Below are positions 38,193 through 47,497 of a DNA stretch of 64,000 nucleotides, piece after piece (position 1 is the first letter of the stretch; every line of letters starts with the position of its first letter). The translations under genes were made by a program, and so were the position numbers. The stretch is taken from NCBI GenBank assembly GCA_029262415.1, contig JAJCZL010000067.1, forward strand, positions 124,001 to 188,000. The letters run 5' to 3'. The notes beneath the pieces were generated by a model, which saw only the letters and a list, made by a program, of their open reading frames with translations, was not told the DNA's origin and searched no databases. This stretch comes from Deltaproteobacteria bacterium (GTDB lineage: Bacteria; Desulfobacterota; Binatia; UBA1149; JAJCZL01).

Positions 38193-38286
38193 CGCGGCAC
38201 CACCAGGCCCCGACTGGAGGCCGCCGCCTTGGGATTCGCTAGGAAACCCGCGGATTTGCGAGATCCCGTCGGCCGGGTTGGGGCTG

Positions 38287-38315
38287 TTGACAACCCCCCT
38301 ACCTCGGCGTAGCCT
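38287..38315 (+). promoter_or_regulatory. promoter-like sequence before rpmH
   Basis: Perfect TTGACA (38287-38292), a 17-bp spacer and TAGCCT (38310-38315), about 60 bp upstream of rpmH. The -10 match is weak (3 of 6). Confidence 0.4.
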
Positions 38316-38376
38316 GCCGCGTTTGGGAAGCTTGCGTTATTTAGCGCAGGCCCATCTGTGTCGAGGTCAATCCGTC

Positions 38377-38538
38377 ATGAAGCGAACTTATCAGCCCAGT
38401 AACGTAAAGCGACGACGTCGCCACGGGTTCCGTGCCCGCATGGCAAGCCCGGGTGGACGTAGTGTGATTAACGCGAGACGGGCAAAAGGCCGCAAGCGAC
38501 TGACTGTATCGACGCCGGCGAAGCGAGCGAAACGGTAA
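38377..38538 (+). CDS. rpmH: 50S ribosomal protein L34
   Basis: 53 residues, [22 protein letters not shown] and onward to [13 protein letters not shown]: very basic and full-length for L34 (usually 44-54). The ATG at 38377 follows GAGGTCAATCCGTC. Its stop overlaps the proposed ATC start of rnpA by one base (TAATC). It sits in the classic rpmH-rnpA-yidD-yidC origin cluster. Confidence 0.97.
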   Translation: MKRTYQPSNVKRRRRHGFRARMASPGGRSVINARRAKGRKRLTVSTPAKRAKR

Positions 38539-38885
38539 TCGACCGAGAACGCGCCTTCCCACCTCGGGTAAGAATCCGAAAACGCAGGGAATTCCTGCAG
38601 ATTCAAGGCAAGCACCGGGGAGAGAGAACGCGGCACTTCATTGTTATTAATGTTCCGGGGAGCACCGAAGAGACCAGACTTGGGATTACCGTATCCCGTA
38701 AAGTCGGGTGTGCCGTACGAAGGAACCGTGTGAAGCGTCGTATAAGAGAAATTTTTAGGAAGCACCGAACTAAATTGCAGCCGGCCCACGACCTTCTGAT
38801 TATCGCAAGGGCGGGCGCGGACAGATTGAGCACCAGGGAAATCGAAGCGGAGCTGATAAGCGAGTTGATTCCGGATCATGAATAG
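38538..38885 (+). CDS. rnpA: ribonuclease P protein component, non-canonical start
   Basis: The frame following rpmH reads [19 protein letters not shown], then the RnpA signature SRKVGCAVRRNRVKRRIREIFRKH, and ends at TAG 38883-38885, about 115 residues and full length. There is no ATG, GTG or TTG between the previous in-frame stop and the conserved core. The best start is ATC at 38538, sharing its A with the rpmH stop (TAATC), like a TAATG coupling site; a second in-frame ATC lies at 38574. A sequencing error that destroyed a normal start cannot be excluded. The protein binds RNase P RNA for tRNA 5' maturation. It overlaps yidD by 8 bp. Confidence 0.85.
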   Translation: MDRERAFPPRVRIRKRREFLQIQGKHRGERTRHFIVINVPGSTEETRLGITVSRKVGCAVRRNRVKRRIREIFRKHRTKLQPAHDLLIIARAGADRLSTREIEAELISELIPDHE

Positions 38886-39147
38886 ATCGATACCAGCCGG
38901 TAACGTGTTAGCGCCGAAACAGCCTATCGGGCATATTGCGGCGCGAATGCTCCTCTTCGCCATTGAAGGATACCGTCGATTGATCTCACCTTTGCTGGGA
39001 CCACATTGCCGGTTCCACCCTACTTGCTCTGGTTACGCCAAGCAGGCCATTCAACGTTACGGCCCGCTCGGCGGATCCGCTCGTGCGCTTGCGCGACTTG
39101 TCCGTTGCCACCCTTTCAGCCGCGGAGGCTATGACCCGCTAGGGTAA
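38878..39147 (+). CDS. yidD: membrane protein insertion efficiency factor YidD
   Basis: About 89 residues. The family core LFAIEGYRRLISPLLGPHCRFHPTCSGYAKQAIQRYG and RCHPFSRGGYDPLG is intact, with three cysteines and the HP motif. The N-terminal 20 residues are polar; a later ATG (MLLFAIEGY) would give a shorter, more typical form. It overlaps rnpA by 8 bp and helps YidC insert membrane proteins. Confidence 0.93.
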   Translation: MNRSIPAGNVLAPKQPIGHIAARMLLFAIEGYRRLISPLLGPHCRFHPTCSGYAKQAIQRYGPLGGSARALARLVRCHPFSRGGYDPLG

Positions 39148-39196
39148 GCGATCTCAGAGAGTCCACAGCGGTTGCGGCTTCGGTGGAGGCCGCCTT

Positions 39197-40855
39197 GTGG
39201 AGCGAAACGCACTTCTCGCATTCGTAATATCGATAGCCATTTTGATTGGCTATCAGATGCTGTTCGAAACTCCGGCACCGGGTCCGCAGCCCGGTGAGGC
39301 GGTTCCGTCCACGGCCGGCGACGGCTATGCCGCGGCGCCGGCGGAAACCGCACCGTTGCCGGCCATCGAGGGAGTAAAGCCCAACTTGCGGTTCGCGACT
39401 GGTGCCGCCGCCGAACCGGCACCGGGTCGGCCCTCGCTCGAGGTTCCCGAGCGCACTGTTCTCGTCGACACCGATCTTTACACCGCGAAGCTGACCAGTT
39501 GGGGCGGCCGCTTGGCCGGGTTCACTCTCAAGCGCTATCGGCTTACCACCGAGCGCAACAGTCCTCTGCTGGACATGGTCGAGAGCGACGGTGCTCTGCC
39601 TCTGGGGCTTCACTGGCCCTCCTCTGACGGGACCAAGGTCTTGAGCGATGCGAGCGTTGCTTACCAGATCGAGGGTGGTCCCGCGAAAGTCCGCGCTGAC
39701 GGTAAGAGTAAGATCGTCCTGCGCGGCACCGGACCGGGCGGCGAAACCCTCACCAAGACGCTTACCTTTCGCGGCGACTCCTACGTGGTTGGTCTCGAGG
39801 TTTCCGTCGATGGGCGCAGCGACGACCGCTTAGCGGTTTCATGGACGCGCAACGCCGGCTCGGATGCTTCACGTTGGGGCGGAATTGATGGACCGACGAT
39901 TCTCGTCGATGGCGATCTCGAGTCCGTGGCCGGTTCCGGTATCGATCCCGCACAACCCACGCGCTACCTCGGCAAAGTCGATTGGGCGGGGTACGCCACC
40001 CACTATTTCCTGGCTGCTTTCGCCCCGCTTGGCGATCTGAGCCACGAGTTTGTCGCCTCGCGTCGCGGCGATATCGGAGTCGGCACGTTGTGGACAGCCG
40101 GTGCAGGCAACCAACTCGAGTTCGACTTGTTCATCGGCCCAAAGGGAATCGAGACCCTCAAGGCGGCCGGCCACCGGCTCGACGAGTCCGTTGATCTTGG
40201 CTGGTTTACGATCGTGGCGCGTCCGCTGCTCTCGTTGCTGCTCTTCATCGGCCAGTTCGTGGGCAACTACGGCTTGGCCATCATCATCGTGACCGTCTTG
40301 ATCAAACTGGTCATGTACCCCATCAACCAAAAACAGAGCACCGCGATGAAGAAGATGCAGGTCATCCAGCCGGAGCTCAAAAAGATCCAGGAGAAATATA
40401 AAGACGATCGCGAGACTTTGAACAAAGAGATGATGGAACTGTATCGCCGCCACAAGGTGAACCCTCTTTCGGGGTGCCTACCGATGGTACTGCAGATCCC
40501 GGTGTTCATCGGACTCTACAATGCTTTGATGCAGTCAATTGAACTGCGACACGCGCCGTTCATTGGTTGGATCACCGACTTATCCAAACCGGATCGACTC
40601 GGAACCCTTACGATTCCTTTCGTCGATCCCCCTGGGATCCCAGTGCTGACGCTGTTGATGGGTGCGAGCATGCTCGTGCAGCAACGAATGATGCCGGCGG
40701 CCGGAGATCCCACCCAGCAACGAATGATGATGCTTATGCCCGTTGTATTCACGGTCATGTTCGTCAATTTCCCCGCCGGTCTGGTCATTTACTGGTTCGC
40801 CAACAACGTGCTGACGATCGCACAACAGTATTGGACCAACAGGTCGGGGGCCTAG
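39197..40855 (+). CDS. yidC: membrane protein insertase YidC
   Basis: About 552 residues. It has an N-terminal membrane helix (residues 4-22), a large periplasmic beta domain (about 60-330) and a conserved core of membrane helices (IIIVTVLIKLVMYPINQKQSTAMKKM; GCLPMVLQIPVFIGLYNALM; WFANNVLTIAQQYW), typical of Gram-negative YidC. The start is GTG 39197 (VERNALLAFVISI). A cytosolic stretch rich in Lys/Glu lies between the core helices. It inserts proteins such as subunit c. Confidence 0.97.
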   Translation: MERNALLAFVISIAILIGYQMLFETPAPGPQPGEAVPSTAGDGYAAAPAETAPLPAIEGVKPNLRFATGAAAEPAPGRPSLEVPERTVLVDTDLYTAKLTSWGGRLAGFTLKRYRLTTERNSPLLDMVESDGALPLGLHWPSSDGTKVLSDASVAYQIEGGPAKVRADGKSKIVLRGTGPGGETLTKTLTFRGDSYVVGLEVSVDGRSDDRLAVSWTRNAGSDASRWGGIDGPTILVDGDLESVAGSGIDPAQPTRYLGKVDWAGYATHYFLAAFAPLGDLSHEFVASRRGDIGVGTLWTAGAGNQLEFDLFIGPKGIETLKAAGHRLDESVDLGWFTIVARPLLSLLLFIGQFVGNYGLAIIIVTVLIKLVMYPINQKQSTAMKKMQVIQPELKKIQEKYKDDRETLNKEMMELYRRHKVNPLSGCLPMVLQIPVFIGLYNALMQSIELRHAPFIGWITDLSKPDRLGTLTIPFVDPPGIPVLTLLMGASMLVQQRMMPAAGDPTQQRMMMLMPVVFTVMFVNFPAGLVIYWFANNVLTIAQQYWTNRSGA

Positions 40856-40864
40856 GAGCAACTC

Positions 40865-42346
40865 ATGCCCAATTCCGTAGAAACTCAAGGGCTTACAGTC
40901 GAAGAAGCGATTCAAACCGCCCTTAACCAACTCGGTACCTCGCGCGAGCGCGTCGAAATCAAGATCCTTAACCACCCGCGTGGCGGGTTTCTCGGAATCG
41001 GCGCGCGACGCGCCAAGGTCCGCGCGACGTTGCGCAAAGACGCCTTCCAGGACGGTGAAGAGTTCGACATGTCACCGAACCCGAGGCCTCAGCGCCGTCG
41101 GCGTGGCCGCGGGAGTCGTGGCCGTCCCGATTCTAAGCCGGAAGGTGGTGGCGACGAACGCAGCGTGGACGCCGGCCAGGGCCGTGACGGCACCGGCCAC
41201 AGCGATCGCACCGACCGCGGCGAACAAGGCAAGCGCGGGCGCGATGAACGCGGCCGCGATGACAGACGCGGCCGTGGAGGCCGAAACCTCGGCCGCGGCG
41301 GCCAGGATCGAGTGGTGGGCGACGGTAGTGAACCTCAACGACGCGTAGACCTGGGTAGTTCTGGAGCAGACAGTGCGCGGGCACGTGAACCCCGTAGAGA
41401 GGCCCGTCGCGACGCCGCACCTCAGGAAGCGCGTGTTGAGGGTCAGGGTCCGCAAACGACGGAGAGAAACGCCGAGGCGGCGACTCGTGCCGACGGCGAA
41501 CCGCGACAAGGACGAACCCGTCGCCGCCGTGGCGGTCGCGGCCGTGGACGACGCGCAAACGGTGAGGGTGGTGCCGAAGGACCGGACGGCGAGTTTTCCG
41601 ACGCGCCCGAGGGTCAGGGTTCGGTGCGGGAGAGAAGCGTCGAACCCGCAGAGAGTCAGGCCGATTTCGGCCTAACCACTAGCGCGACTATCGAAGCCGC
41701 GGCCGCGGTAGGAGCGGCGGCTAGGCAGGCCTCAGCGGCGCGACAGGTATCTACCGACGACGAGCGCGCCGCAGCTGCGGCGACCGAAGTCAGCCGTACC
41801 GCGCCGGAAGAGAAGTTCGATCTGGAGAAGATCCGCGAGCAGTCCTGGGAGCTGGTCAGTGAGTTGGTCGCGAAGATGGGCTTTGAGGCAACCGTTGAGG
41901 TAGCGCGCGAGGGAGATGAACAGGAGCAAATCATCGTCAAGGTCAGCTCGCCGTCCGAAGGTCTTTTGATCGGACGCCGTGGCCAGACACTCGATGCGAT
42001 GGAGCACGTTCTCAACCGCATGATCTACGCGGGAGAGGCTGCAGGCGACAGCGCCGTAGTGCTCGACATTGGTGGCTACCGTGAGCGCCGACGTCAGTCT
42101 TTGTACGACATGGCCACGCGATTGCGTGACCGTTCCTTGATCGAGCAGCGTTCGGTTCAGATCAGCCCGATGGGTCCGCGCGACCGGCGTGTGATCCAAG
42201 ACGTGCTTGGCAGCGAGCCCACCGTGAAGCTGAGGATCATCGGCACCGGGCTATACCGACGCGTACAGATTACACCGGCCGGGATGGCCGAAACCCCCGT
42301 GTCCAGAGAGGATGAGGTGACGCCCGATGACAACGGGGAGGATTGA
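40865..42346 (+). CDS. Jag/KhpB-type RNA-binding protein with a long Arg-rich insert
   Basis: About 493 residues. The Jag-N domain (residues 1-55, AIQTALNQLGTSRERVEIKIL...GFLGIGARRAKV) is followed by a disordered Arg/Gly/Asp-rich region of about 250 residues with many RG and DR pairs, then a KH domain (about 335-410, PSEGLLIGRRGQTLDAMEHVLNRM) and an R3H domain (about 415-475, YRERRRQSLYDMATRLRDRSL). Usual family members are about 200-300 residues, so the insert is unusual. ATG 40865 has an AGGAG ribosome site just after yidC. It likely binds RNA in membrane or cell-wall regulation. Confidence 0.92.
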   Translation: MPNSVETQGLTVEEAIQTALNQLGTSRERVEIKILNHPRGGFLGIGARRAKVRATLRKDAFQDGEEFDMSPNPRPQRRRRGRGSRGRPDSKPEGGGDERSVDAGQGRDGTGHSDRTDRGEQGKRGRDERGRDDRRGRGGRNLGRGGQDRVVGDGSEPQRRVDLGSSGADSARAREPRREARRDAAPQEARVEGQGPQTTERNAEAATRADGEPRQGRTRRRRGGRGRGRRANGEGGAEGPDGEFSDAPEGQGSVRERSVEPAESQADFGLTTSATIEAAAAVGAAARQASAARQVSTDDERAAAAATEVSRTAPEEKFDLEKIREQSWELVSELVAKMGFEATVEVAREGDEQEQIIVKVSSPSEGLLIGRRGQTLDAMEHVLNRMIYAGEAAGDSAVVLDIGGYRERRRQSLYDMATRLRDRSLIEQRSVQISPMGPRDRRVIQDVLGSEPTVKLRIIGTGLYRRVQITPAGMAETPVSREDEVTPDDNGED

Positions 42347-42388
42347 GGTAGGACACGTAGGACGGCTCTTCGAGGGGCTGTTTGACCC

Positions 42389-43783
42389 GTGTACCGCAGC
42401 GACACGATCGTAGCCTGCGCGACGCCGCCCGGGCGCGGTGCGATCGCCGTCGTTCGGCTCAGCGGTCCGCAGGCAACGGCGATCCTCCAGGCTCTGTTCC
42501 GGCCGACCCACGCGCGACGAATTACACCTTGGACACTCATGCACGGTACCGCCGTGGATCCGCAAGACGGTAGCGCCATCGACGAGGTGTTGGCAGTGCG
42601 GATGCCCGGGCCGAAGAGCTACACCGGCGAAGACGTTTGCGAGATACAGGCCCACGGATCACCGGTTGTCGTCGAGGCTATTCTCGACGCGGCGCTGCGC
42701 GCGGGTGCGCGCGCGGCTGAGCGCGGTGAGTTCACCCGGCGTGCGGTCATCAACGGTCGCATCGATCTCCTCCAGGCCGAAGCTATCGCGGATTTGATCG
42801 ACGCGCGTGTCCACGCCGGCGCACAGCTCGCGTGGTCACAGTTGCAGGGCGCGCTTTCTGATCAACTCGCTGCCTTACGCCACCTGGTAAAACGCGTTCT
42901 CGTCGAGATCGAAGCGAACATCGATTTCAGCGACGACGAGTTGCCCTGCGAGAACCTCCCCGCCCGCATCGAGACTCTCGACACGGCAGCAGCCGGTGTT
43001 GCGGTGTTGCTCGAAGGTTTCGTGACGGCGCGACGCTACCGCGAAGGTTTCCGCACCGTGCTGGTCGGTAGGCCGAATGTGGGCAAGTCGAGTTTGGTCA
43101 ACGCCCTACTCGGACGCGGACGCATGATCGTCTCGGATGAGCCGGGCACCACGCGCGACTCGGTAGAGGAAACCGTTGATCTTGGGGGCACCGCGTTTGT
43201 GTTGACCGACACCGCGGGTGTTCGTGCGACCGAGAGCACAGCTGAGCGAGAAGCGGTTGCGCGCACGCGTGAGATTGCAGCCAACGCCGATATTCTGCTT
43301 GTCATCCTCGACGGGTCGCAACCGTTGACTGACGAGGACCGTGAGCTTTGTTTGTGCCGACCCGACGCGGCGGACGCGACGCGGCTGTTTGTCGTCAACA
43401 AATCGGATCTACCCTCGCGCCTGACTGAGCATGACGAACAGTGCGTAGCCGGACTCTCGGCTGAGGGCGAGGCGGCGGTCCGGCTGTCGGCGAAAAGCGG
43501 CGAGGGCTGCGCTGAGTTGGTCGTAGCGATGAAGCAGGCCGCGCGCGCGGCTGTCGACGGACGTGCCCCGGCTGGACTCAGCCGGGCGCGGCACCGCAGC
43601 GCGCTCACGCGCGTGGCCGCCGGGCTGGTGCGGGCGCGCCGGACGGCAGCAGCCGACGGCGAACCCGAGCTGTGTGCGCTCGAACTGCGCGATGTCCTAA
43701 GGGAGCTTGCGGCCATATCGACGCCGATGGATAACGACGAAATCCTCGAGGCGATTTTCGGAGAGTTTTGTATCGGCAAATGA
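42389..43783 (+). CDS. mnmE: tRNA modification GTPase MnmE
   Basis: About 464 residues. The N-terminal tetrahydrofolate-binding domain ([21 protein letters not shown], ...[25 protein letters not shown]) is followed by the G domain with Walker [17 protein letters not shown] (residues about 227-242) and [12 protein letters not shown], and the C-terminal tail ends FCIGK with the conserved CxGK. It acts with MnmG to modify U34 of tRNAs. It starts at GTG 42389 and its stop overlaps mnmG as ATGA. Confidence 0.97.
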   Translation: MYRSDTIVACATPPGRGAIAVVRLSGPQATAILQALFRPTHARRITPWTLMHGTAVDPQDGSAIDEVLAVRMPGPKSYTGEDVCEIQAHGSPVVVEAILDAALRAGARAAERGEFTRRAVINGRIDLLQAEAIADLIDARVHAGAQLAWSQLQGALSDQLAALRHLVKRVLVEIEANIDFSDDELPCENLPARIETLDTAAAGVAVLLEGFVTARRYREGFRTVLVGRPNVGKSSLVNALLGRGRMIVSDEPGTTRDSVEETVDLGGTAFVLTDTAGVRATESTAEREAVARTREIAANADILLVILDGSQPLTDEDRELCLCRPDAADATRLFVVNKSDLPSRLTEHDEQCVAGLSAEGEAAVRLSAKSGEGCAELVVAMKQAARAAVDGRAPAGLSRARHRSALTRVAAGLVRARRTAAADGEPELCALELRDVLRELAAISTPMDNDEILEAIFGEFCIGK

Positions 43784-45660
43784 AGCGCTTAGACCACAGC
43801 CCGGACTACCAGGTCATCGTTGTCGGCGCCGGCCATGCAGGTATCGAGGCCGCGCTGGCCGCGGCTCGGTCCGGATGCCGCACGCTGATGCTCACCATCA
43901 ACGCTGACAGTGTCGGCCAGATGTCGTGCAACCCAGCGATCGGCGGCATCGGCAAGGGTCATCTTGTGCGTGAGGTTGACGCGCTGGGTGGCGAGATGGG
44001 CCGCGCGATCGACGCCTGTGGTATCCAGTTCCGGCGCTTGAATACCCGCAAGGGGCCCGCCGTTCAGGCGTCGCGCGCGCAGGCCGACAAGGCCCGGTAC
44101 CGCACTCGGATGAAGGGGGTGGTCGAGGCAACACCCGGTTTGACACTACGCCAGGTCGAAGCCGTCGGCTTGTTGGAGCTAGGCGGTGTGTGTCATGGCA
44201 TCGTCAGCGATGATGGCGAGGAGATCACCGCCGACGCAGTCGTGTTGACAACGGGGACCTTCATGGAAGGTCTTATGCATACCGGTGCGCGAAACCGCAG
44301 CGGTGGGCGCGCCGGTGATCGAGCCTCGCGCGGCCTGAGCGGAGCGCTCGGCGGCCTTGGTCTCGAACTCGGTCGTTTGAAGACCGGCACTTGCCCGCGC
44401 CTCGATGCGCGTACGATCGACTACGAGGTACTCACCGAGCAGCCCGGCGATGCCGAGCCGTCGATGTTCAGTTTCGACGGTGGATGCCCGGTGCTGCCGC
44501 AGGTCTCCTGTCATATCACCTACACCAACTCAATGACGCACAGCGTTATTCGCGATAATATCGACGCGTCGCCAATGTACAGCGGCAAGATCGCATCGCG
44601 CGGGCCACGCTACTGTCCTTCAATTGAAGACAAGGTGATGAAGTTTCCCGACCGTGACGAGCACCGAATCTTCATTGAGCCCGAAGGTCTGGATACTTGC
44701 GAGGTCTATCCCAACGGTCTTTCAACCGCCCTGCCCCTGTCGGTACAGAAAGAATTTGTCGCGACGATTAGGGGGCTTGAGAAGGCCGTCATCGTGCGGC
44801 CAGGGTACGCGATCGAATATGACTACGTGGTACCCACACAGCTCAAGGTAACGTTGGAGGCGAAGGCGGTCAGCGGCCTCTTCCTGGCCGGCCAGATCAA
44901 CGGTACTACCGGCTACGAGGAAGCGGCAGCGCAAGGACTGCTCGCTGGGATCAACGCCGCGTGTCGGGTTCGTGGTAAAGAGCCGATGGTGCTCGGTCGC
45001 GACGAAGCCTACATCGGGGTGATGGTCGATGACCTCGTTACCCGCGGGGTGGATGGCGAGCCGTACAGGATGTTTACTTCGCGTGCCGAGTTCCGCTTAC
45101 TGCTGCGCGAGGACAATGCCGATTTGCGCTTGGCCGACCGCGCTCTAGCGGCAGGTGTTCTGTCACCAGAACGGGCTAGGGCCGTGGTTCTAAAGCGCGA
45201 GGAATTCGCCTCGGCAGTGTCGGCGCTGACCAGTGCCCGTATCAACCCAAGTGTGCAGACCAACGAAATCTTGGCTGAACTTGGAGCCCCCGCGCTTGCT
45301 TGTCCGGTAAGCGGCCATGAGTTGATGCGACGTCCAGGCGTTGGCTACGCCACGACTGCCCTGCTTGCCGGACTGCCGCGGCTTGCCGCCGATATCGAAG
45401 CGCAGCTGACCACCGAGGCTCGCTACGAGGGGTACATCCGCCGGCAGAAGGAAGAGATCGAGCGCATAAAAGGCCTCGAGGAAACCCGCCTACCCGAGCG
45501 GCTCGACTACGCGGACATAGAGGGGCTATCCAGCGAAGCGGGCGAAAAGCTAACCAGGATCAGACCACACTCACTTGGGCAAGCCGCGCGGATTAGCGGC
45601 ATCACGCCTGCTGCAGTCTCCGCCTTGGCCATACATCTAAAGAAGCACCGTTCGGCTTGA
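43780..45660 (+). CDS. mnmG: tRNA uridine-5-carboxymethylaminomethyl modification enzyme MnmG
   Basis: About 626 residues. The FAD motif [19 protein letters not shown] and the family block [23 protein letters not shown] are present. The C-terminal tRNA-binding helical domain ends at [24 protein letters not shown]. The ATG at 43780 overlaps mnmE as ATGA; a TTG at 43768 is an alternative. It partners MnmE. The rsmG stop/start overlap follows as TTGA. Confidence 0.97.
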   Translation: MKRLDHSPDYQVIVVGAGHAGIEAALAAARSGCRTLMLTINADSVGQMSCNPAIGGIGKGHLVREVDALGGEMGRAIDACGIQFRRLNTRKGPAVQASRAQADKARYRTRMKGVVEATPGLTLRQVEAVGLLELGGVCHGIVSDDGEEITADAVVLTTGTFMEGLMHTGARNRSGGRAGDRASRGLSGALGGLGLELGRLKTGTCPRLDARTIDYEVLTEQPGDAEPSMFSFDGGCPVLPQVSCHITYTNSMTHSVIRDNIDASPMYSGKIASRGPRYCPSIEDKVMKFPDRDEHRIFIEPEGLDTCEVYPNGLSTALPLSVQKEFVATIRGLEKAVIVRPGYAIEYDYVVPTQLKVTLEAKAVSGLFLAGQINGTTGYEEAAAQGLLAGINAACRVRGKEPMVLGRDEAYIGVMVDDLVTRGVDGEPYRMFTSRAEFRLLLREDNADLRLADRALAAGVLSPERARAVVLKREEFASAVSALTSARINPSVQTNEILAELGAPALACPVSGHELMRRPGVGYATTALLAGLPRLAADIEAQLTTEARYEGYIRRQKEEIERIKGLEETRLPERLDYADIEGLSSEAGEKLTRIRPHSLGQAARISGITPAAVSALAIHLKKHRSA

Positions 45661-46346
45661 GTTCACCGTCTGTGGGTACTCAAGGAAAAACCGAGGACGA
45701 GGCGCGCGCTGGTGATGCTGCCGCCATACTGGCCGGTGCCGGCGAGCTCGGAGTTGAGCTGGAGGCATCGACAGCGGACCTGCTCGTAGACCACTTGGAT
45801 CGGGTTTACACCTGGAATAGCCGTATGCGTCTGACCGCTGTCGATCGCCGTGATGCCGTTCGTTTGCACATTCTAGACAGCCTGTCTTTGATCCCGCTCC
45901 TGCCTACTGCGGGTAGATTGGCGGATCTTGGTACCGGAGCCGGGTTTCCCGGCCTGGTCCTTGCGGCGGCCCTCCCAGGGCTGGAAATCACCCTCGTGGA
46001 GAGCAAGCGCAAACGTTGCGCGTACCTAACCGAAACCATTGGCGCGCTTGGTCTGGGCAACGTCCGCGTCGTCGAGGGTGACGCTACGCGTCTAAGGCCT
46101 GAGCACGCGGCCTACTTCGATGTCGTAACGTCCAGGGCTTTCATCACCCCACCCCGGTTTTTCCAGGTCGCTGCTCGGCTTCTACGCGCCGACGGCGTAG
46201 CGGTAGTCATGGCTGGCGGCCGTCCGGGCGATTTGGGGCTCGGTGACTCGGTGGAGATAGTGCGTGAACTGGCTTTGGTTCTTCCGGGTGGTGACGAAGC
46301 ACGACGCATCCTTGCGCTTCGAGCAAAGCCGACTGGCCCTGAGTGA
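45657..46346 (+). CDS. rsmG: 16S rRNA (guanine527-N7) methyltransferase
   Basis: About 229 residues. The SAM motif [33 protein letters not shown], and the substrate region [20 protein letters not shown] identify GidB/RsmG. It starts at TTG 45657, overlapping the mnmG stop. The N-terminal 25 residues are low in motif content. It lies just upstream of the parS sites and parAB, as in many bacteria. Confidence 0.96.
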   Translation: MSSPSVGTQGKTEDEARAGDAAAILAGAGELGVELEASTADLLVDHLDRVYTWNSRMRLTAVDRRDAVRLHILDSLSLIPLLPTAGRLADLGTGAGFPGLVLAAALPGLEITLVESKRKRCAYLTETIGALGLGNVRVVEGDATRLRPEHAAYFDVVTSRAFITPPRFFQVAARLLRADGVAVVMAGGRPGDLGLGDSVEIVRELALVLPGGDEARRILALRAKPTGPE

Positions 46347-46396
46347 GGCCGGCCGCTTCCGAGTTCTCGACGTATCTATCCTCTGCCGGGGCGGAA

Positions 46397-46412
46397 CGTT
46401 TCACGTGAAGCA
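46397..46412. promoter_or_regulatory. parS: parS-like centromere site 1
   Basis: CGTTTCACGTGAAGCA matches the consensus TGTTTCACGTGAAACA at 14 of 16 positions; its inner palindrome is imperfect at one arm. Confidence 0.8.
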
Positions 46413-46448
46413 TTCCGTCCACACTCCGTGGCTGGCATTGGTAAGAAA

Positions 46449-46464
46449 CGTTTCACGTGAAACG
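46449..46464. promoter_or_regulatory. parS: parS-like centromere site 2
   Basis: CGTTTCACGTGAAACG, a perfect palindrome with 14 of 16 matches to consensus, 52 bp from site 1. Confidence 0.92.
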
Positions 46465-46500
46465 CTCCGTCAACAGTTAGAGTACTTGTCGGGCCCAATA

Positions 46501-46516
46501 CGTTTCACGTGAAACG
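46501..46516. promoter_or_regulatory. parS: parS-like centromere site 3
   Basis: CGTTTCACGTGAAACG, identical to site 2 and again 52 bp away. Three sites evenly spaced between rsmG and parA form a likely ParB-loading centromere. Confidence 0.92.
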
Positions 46517-46663
46517 TTTTGGGCTTGCGAACCTATCAACCAGTCGGTTCGGACCGTCTGCAAACGCATTTGGCGCGGGGCGTGTGCGCAGCGCAAGTCG
46601 CAATCCAGCACCCTCCGTGTTAACAAGGTAGCCGCTGTCGACGTGTAGCGGAGAGGGTCCGAG

Positions 46664-47497
46664 ATGGGTGTTGTCACAGCCATAGCTAACCAAAAAGGCG
46701 GGGTGGGTAAGACGACAACGGCGGTCAACCTGGCTGCCGCACTGGCGTTGCAAGCCAAGCGCACCCTACTAATCGACCTAGATTCACAGGGGAGCGCCTC
46801 CAGCGGTGTCGGCGTGACCGCCGACAGTTCGCGGGGACCGACGATCTACGAGGTCTTGGTCAACGGCGTTGCTGCCGCGGAGGGCCTCCGTCACACCGAT
46901 CTTTCTGAACTCGACATCCTTCCGGCGAACCGAGACCTGGCGGGTGCCGAGGTCGAGTTGGTGAATATCGAGGACCGCGAGATCCAGCTCAAGCGACAGC
47001 TCGAGGCCTTGCGGGCAAGCTACCAGTTCATCATTATCGACTGCCCACCGTCGCTCGGGATGCTCACGCTAAACGCGCTGTGTGCGGCCGATTCCGTCCT
47101 TGTTCCACTGCAGACCGAATTCTACGCCCTTGAGGGTTTGACCGGTCTGCTTGACACAGTGGAGCGAATTCGCGCGGCGTATAACGAGGATCTGCTACTC
47201 GAAGGCATCCTACTGACGATGTTCGATGGCCGGCTGTCTCTGTCGCAACAGGTCGCCCGTGAGGTGAAGACGCATTTTGGCGACAAGGTGTTCCGAACTG
47301 TCGTCCCCAGAAACGTACGCATCAGCGAGAGCCCGTCCCACGGGGTTCCGGTGCTTCTCTACGACCCGGCCTCGCGCGGCGCTCAGGCATACAGGGATGT
47401 TGCCAACGAGTTGATCGAGCGGGTGGGCAAGAGGTACTCCAGCGGTGGGCGGAATAAGGAGAGAGGAGAGGTCCGTGAAGAGACAACCACTCGGTAG
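46664..47497 (+). CDS. parA: chromosome partitioning ATPase ParA/Soj
   Basis: About 277 residues. The deviant Walker A KGGVGKTT (residues about 11-18), IIIDCPPSLGMLTLNAL (Walker B region) and EFYALEGLTGLLDTVERIR are typical of Soj/ParA. The C-terminal tail is basic. It starts at ATG 46664 with a purine-rich GCGGAGAGGGTCCGAG. It overlaps parB by 23 bp. It works with ParB and parS to segregate origins. Confidence 0.97.
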   Translation: MGVVTAIANQKGGVGKTTTAVNLAAALALQAKRTLLIDLDSQGSASSGVGVTADSSRGPTIYEVLVNGVAAAEGLRHTDLSELDILPANRDLAGAEVELVNIEDREIQLKRQLEALRASYQFIIIDCPPSLGMLTLNALCAADSVLVPLQTEFYALEGLTGLLDTVERIRAAYNEDLLLEGILLTMFDGRLSLSQQVAREVKTHFGDKVFRTVVPRNVRISESPSHGVPVLLYDPASRGAQAYRDVANELIERVGKRYSSGGRNKERGEVREETTTR

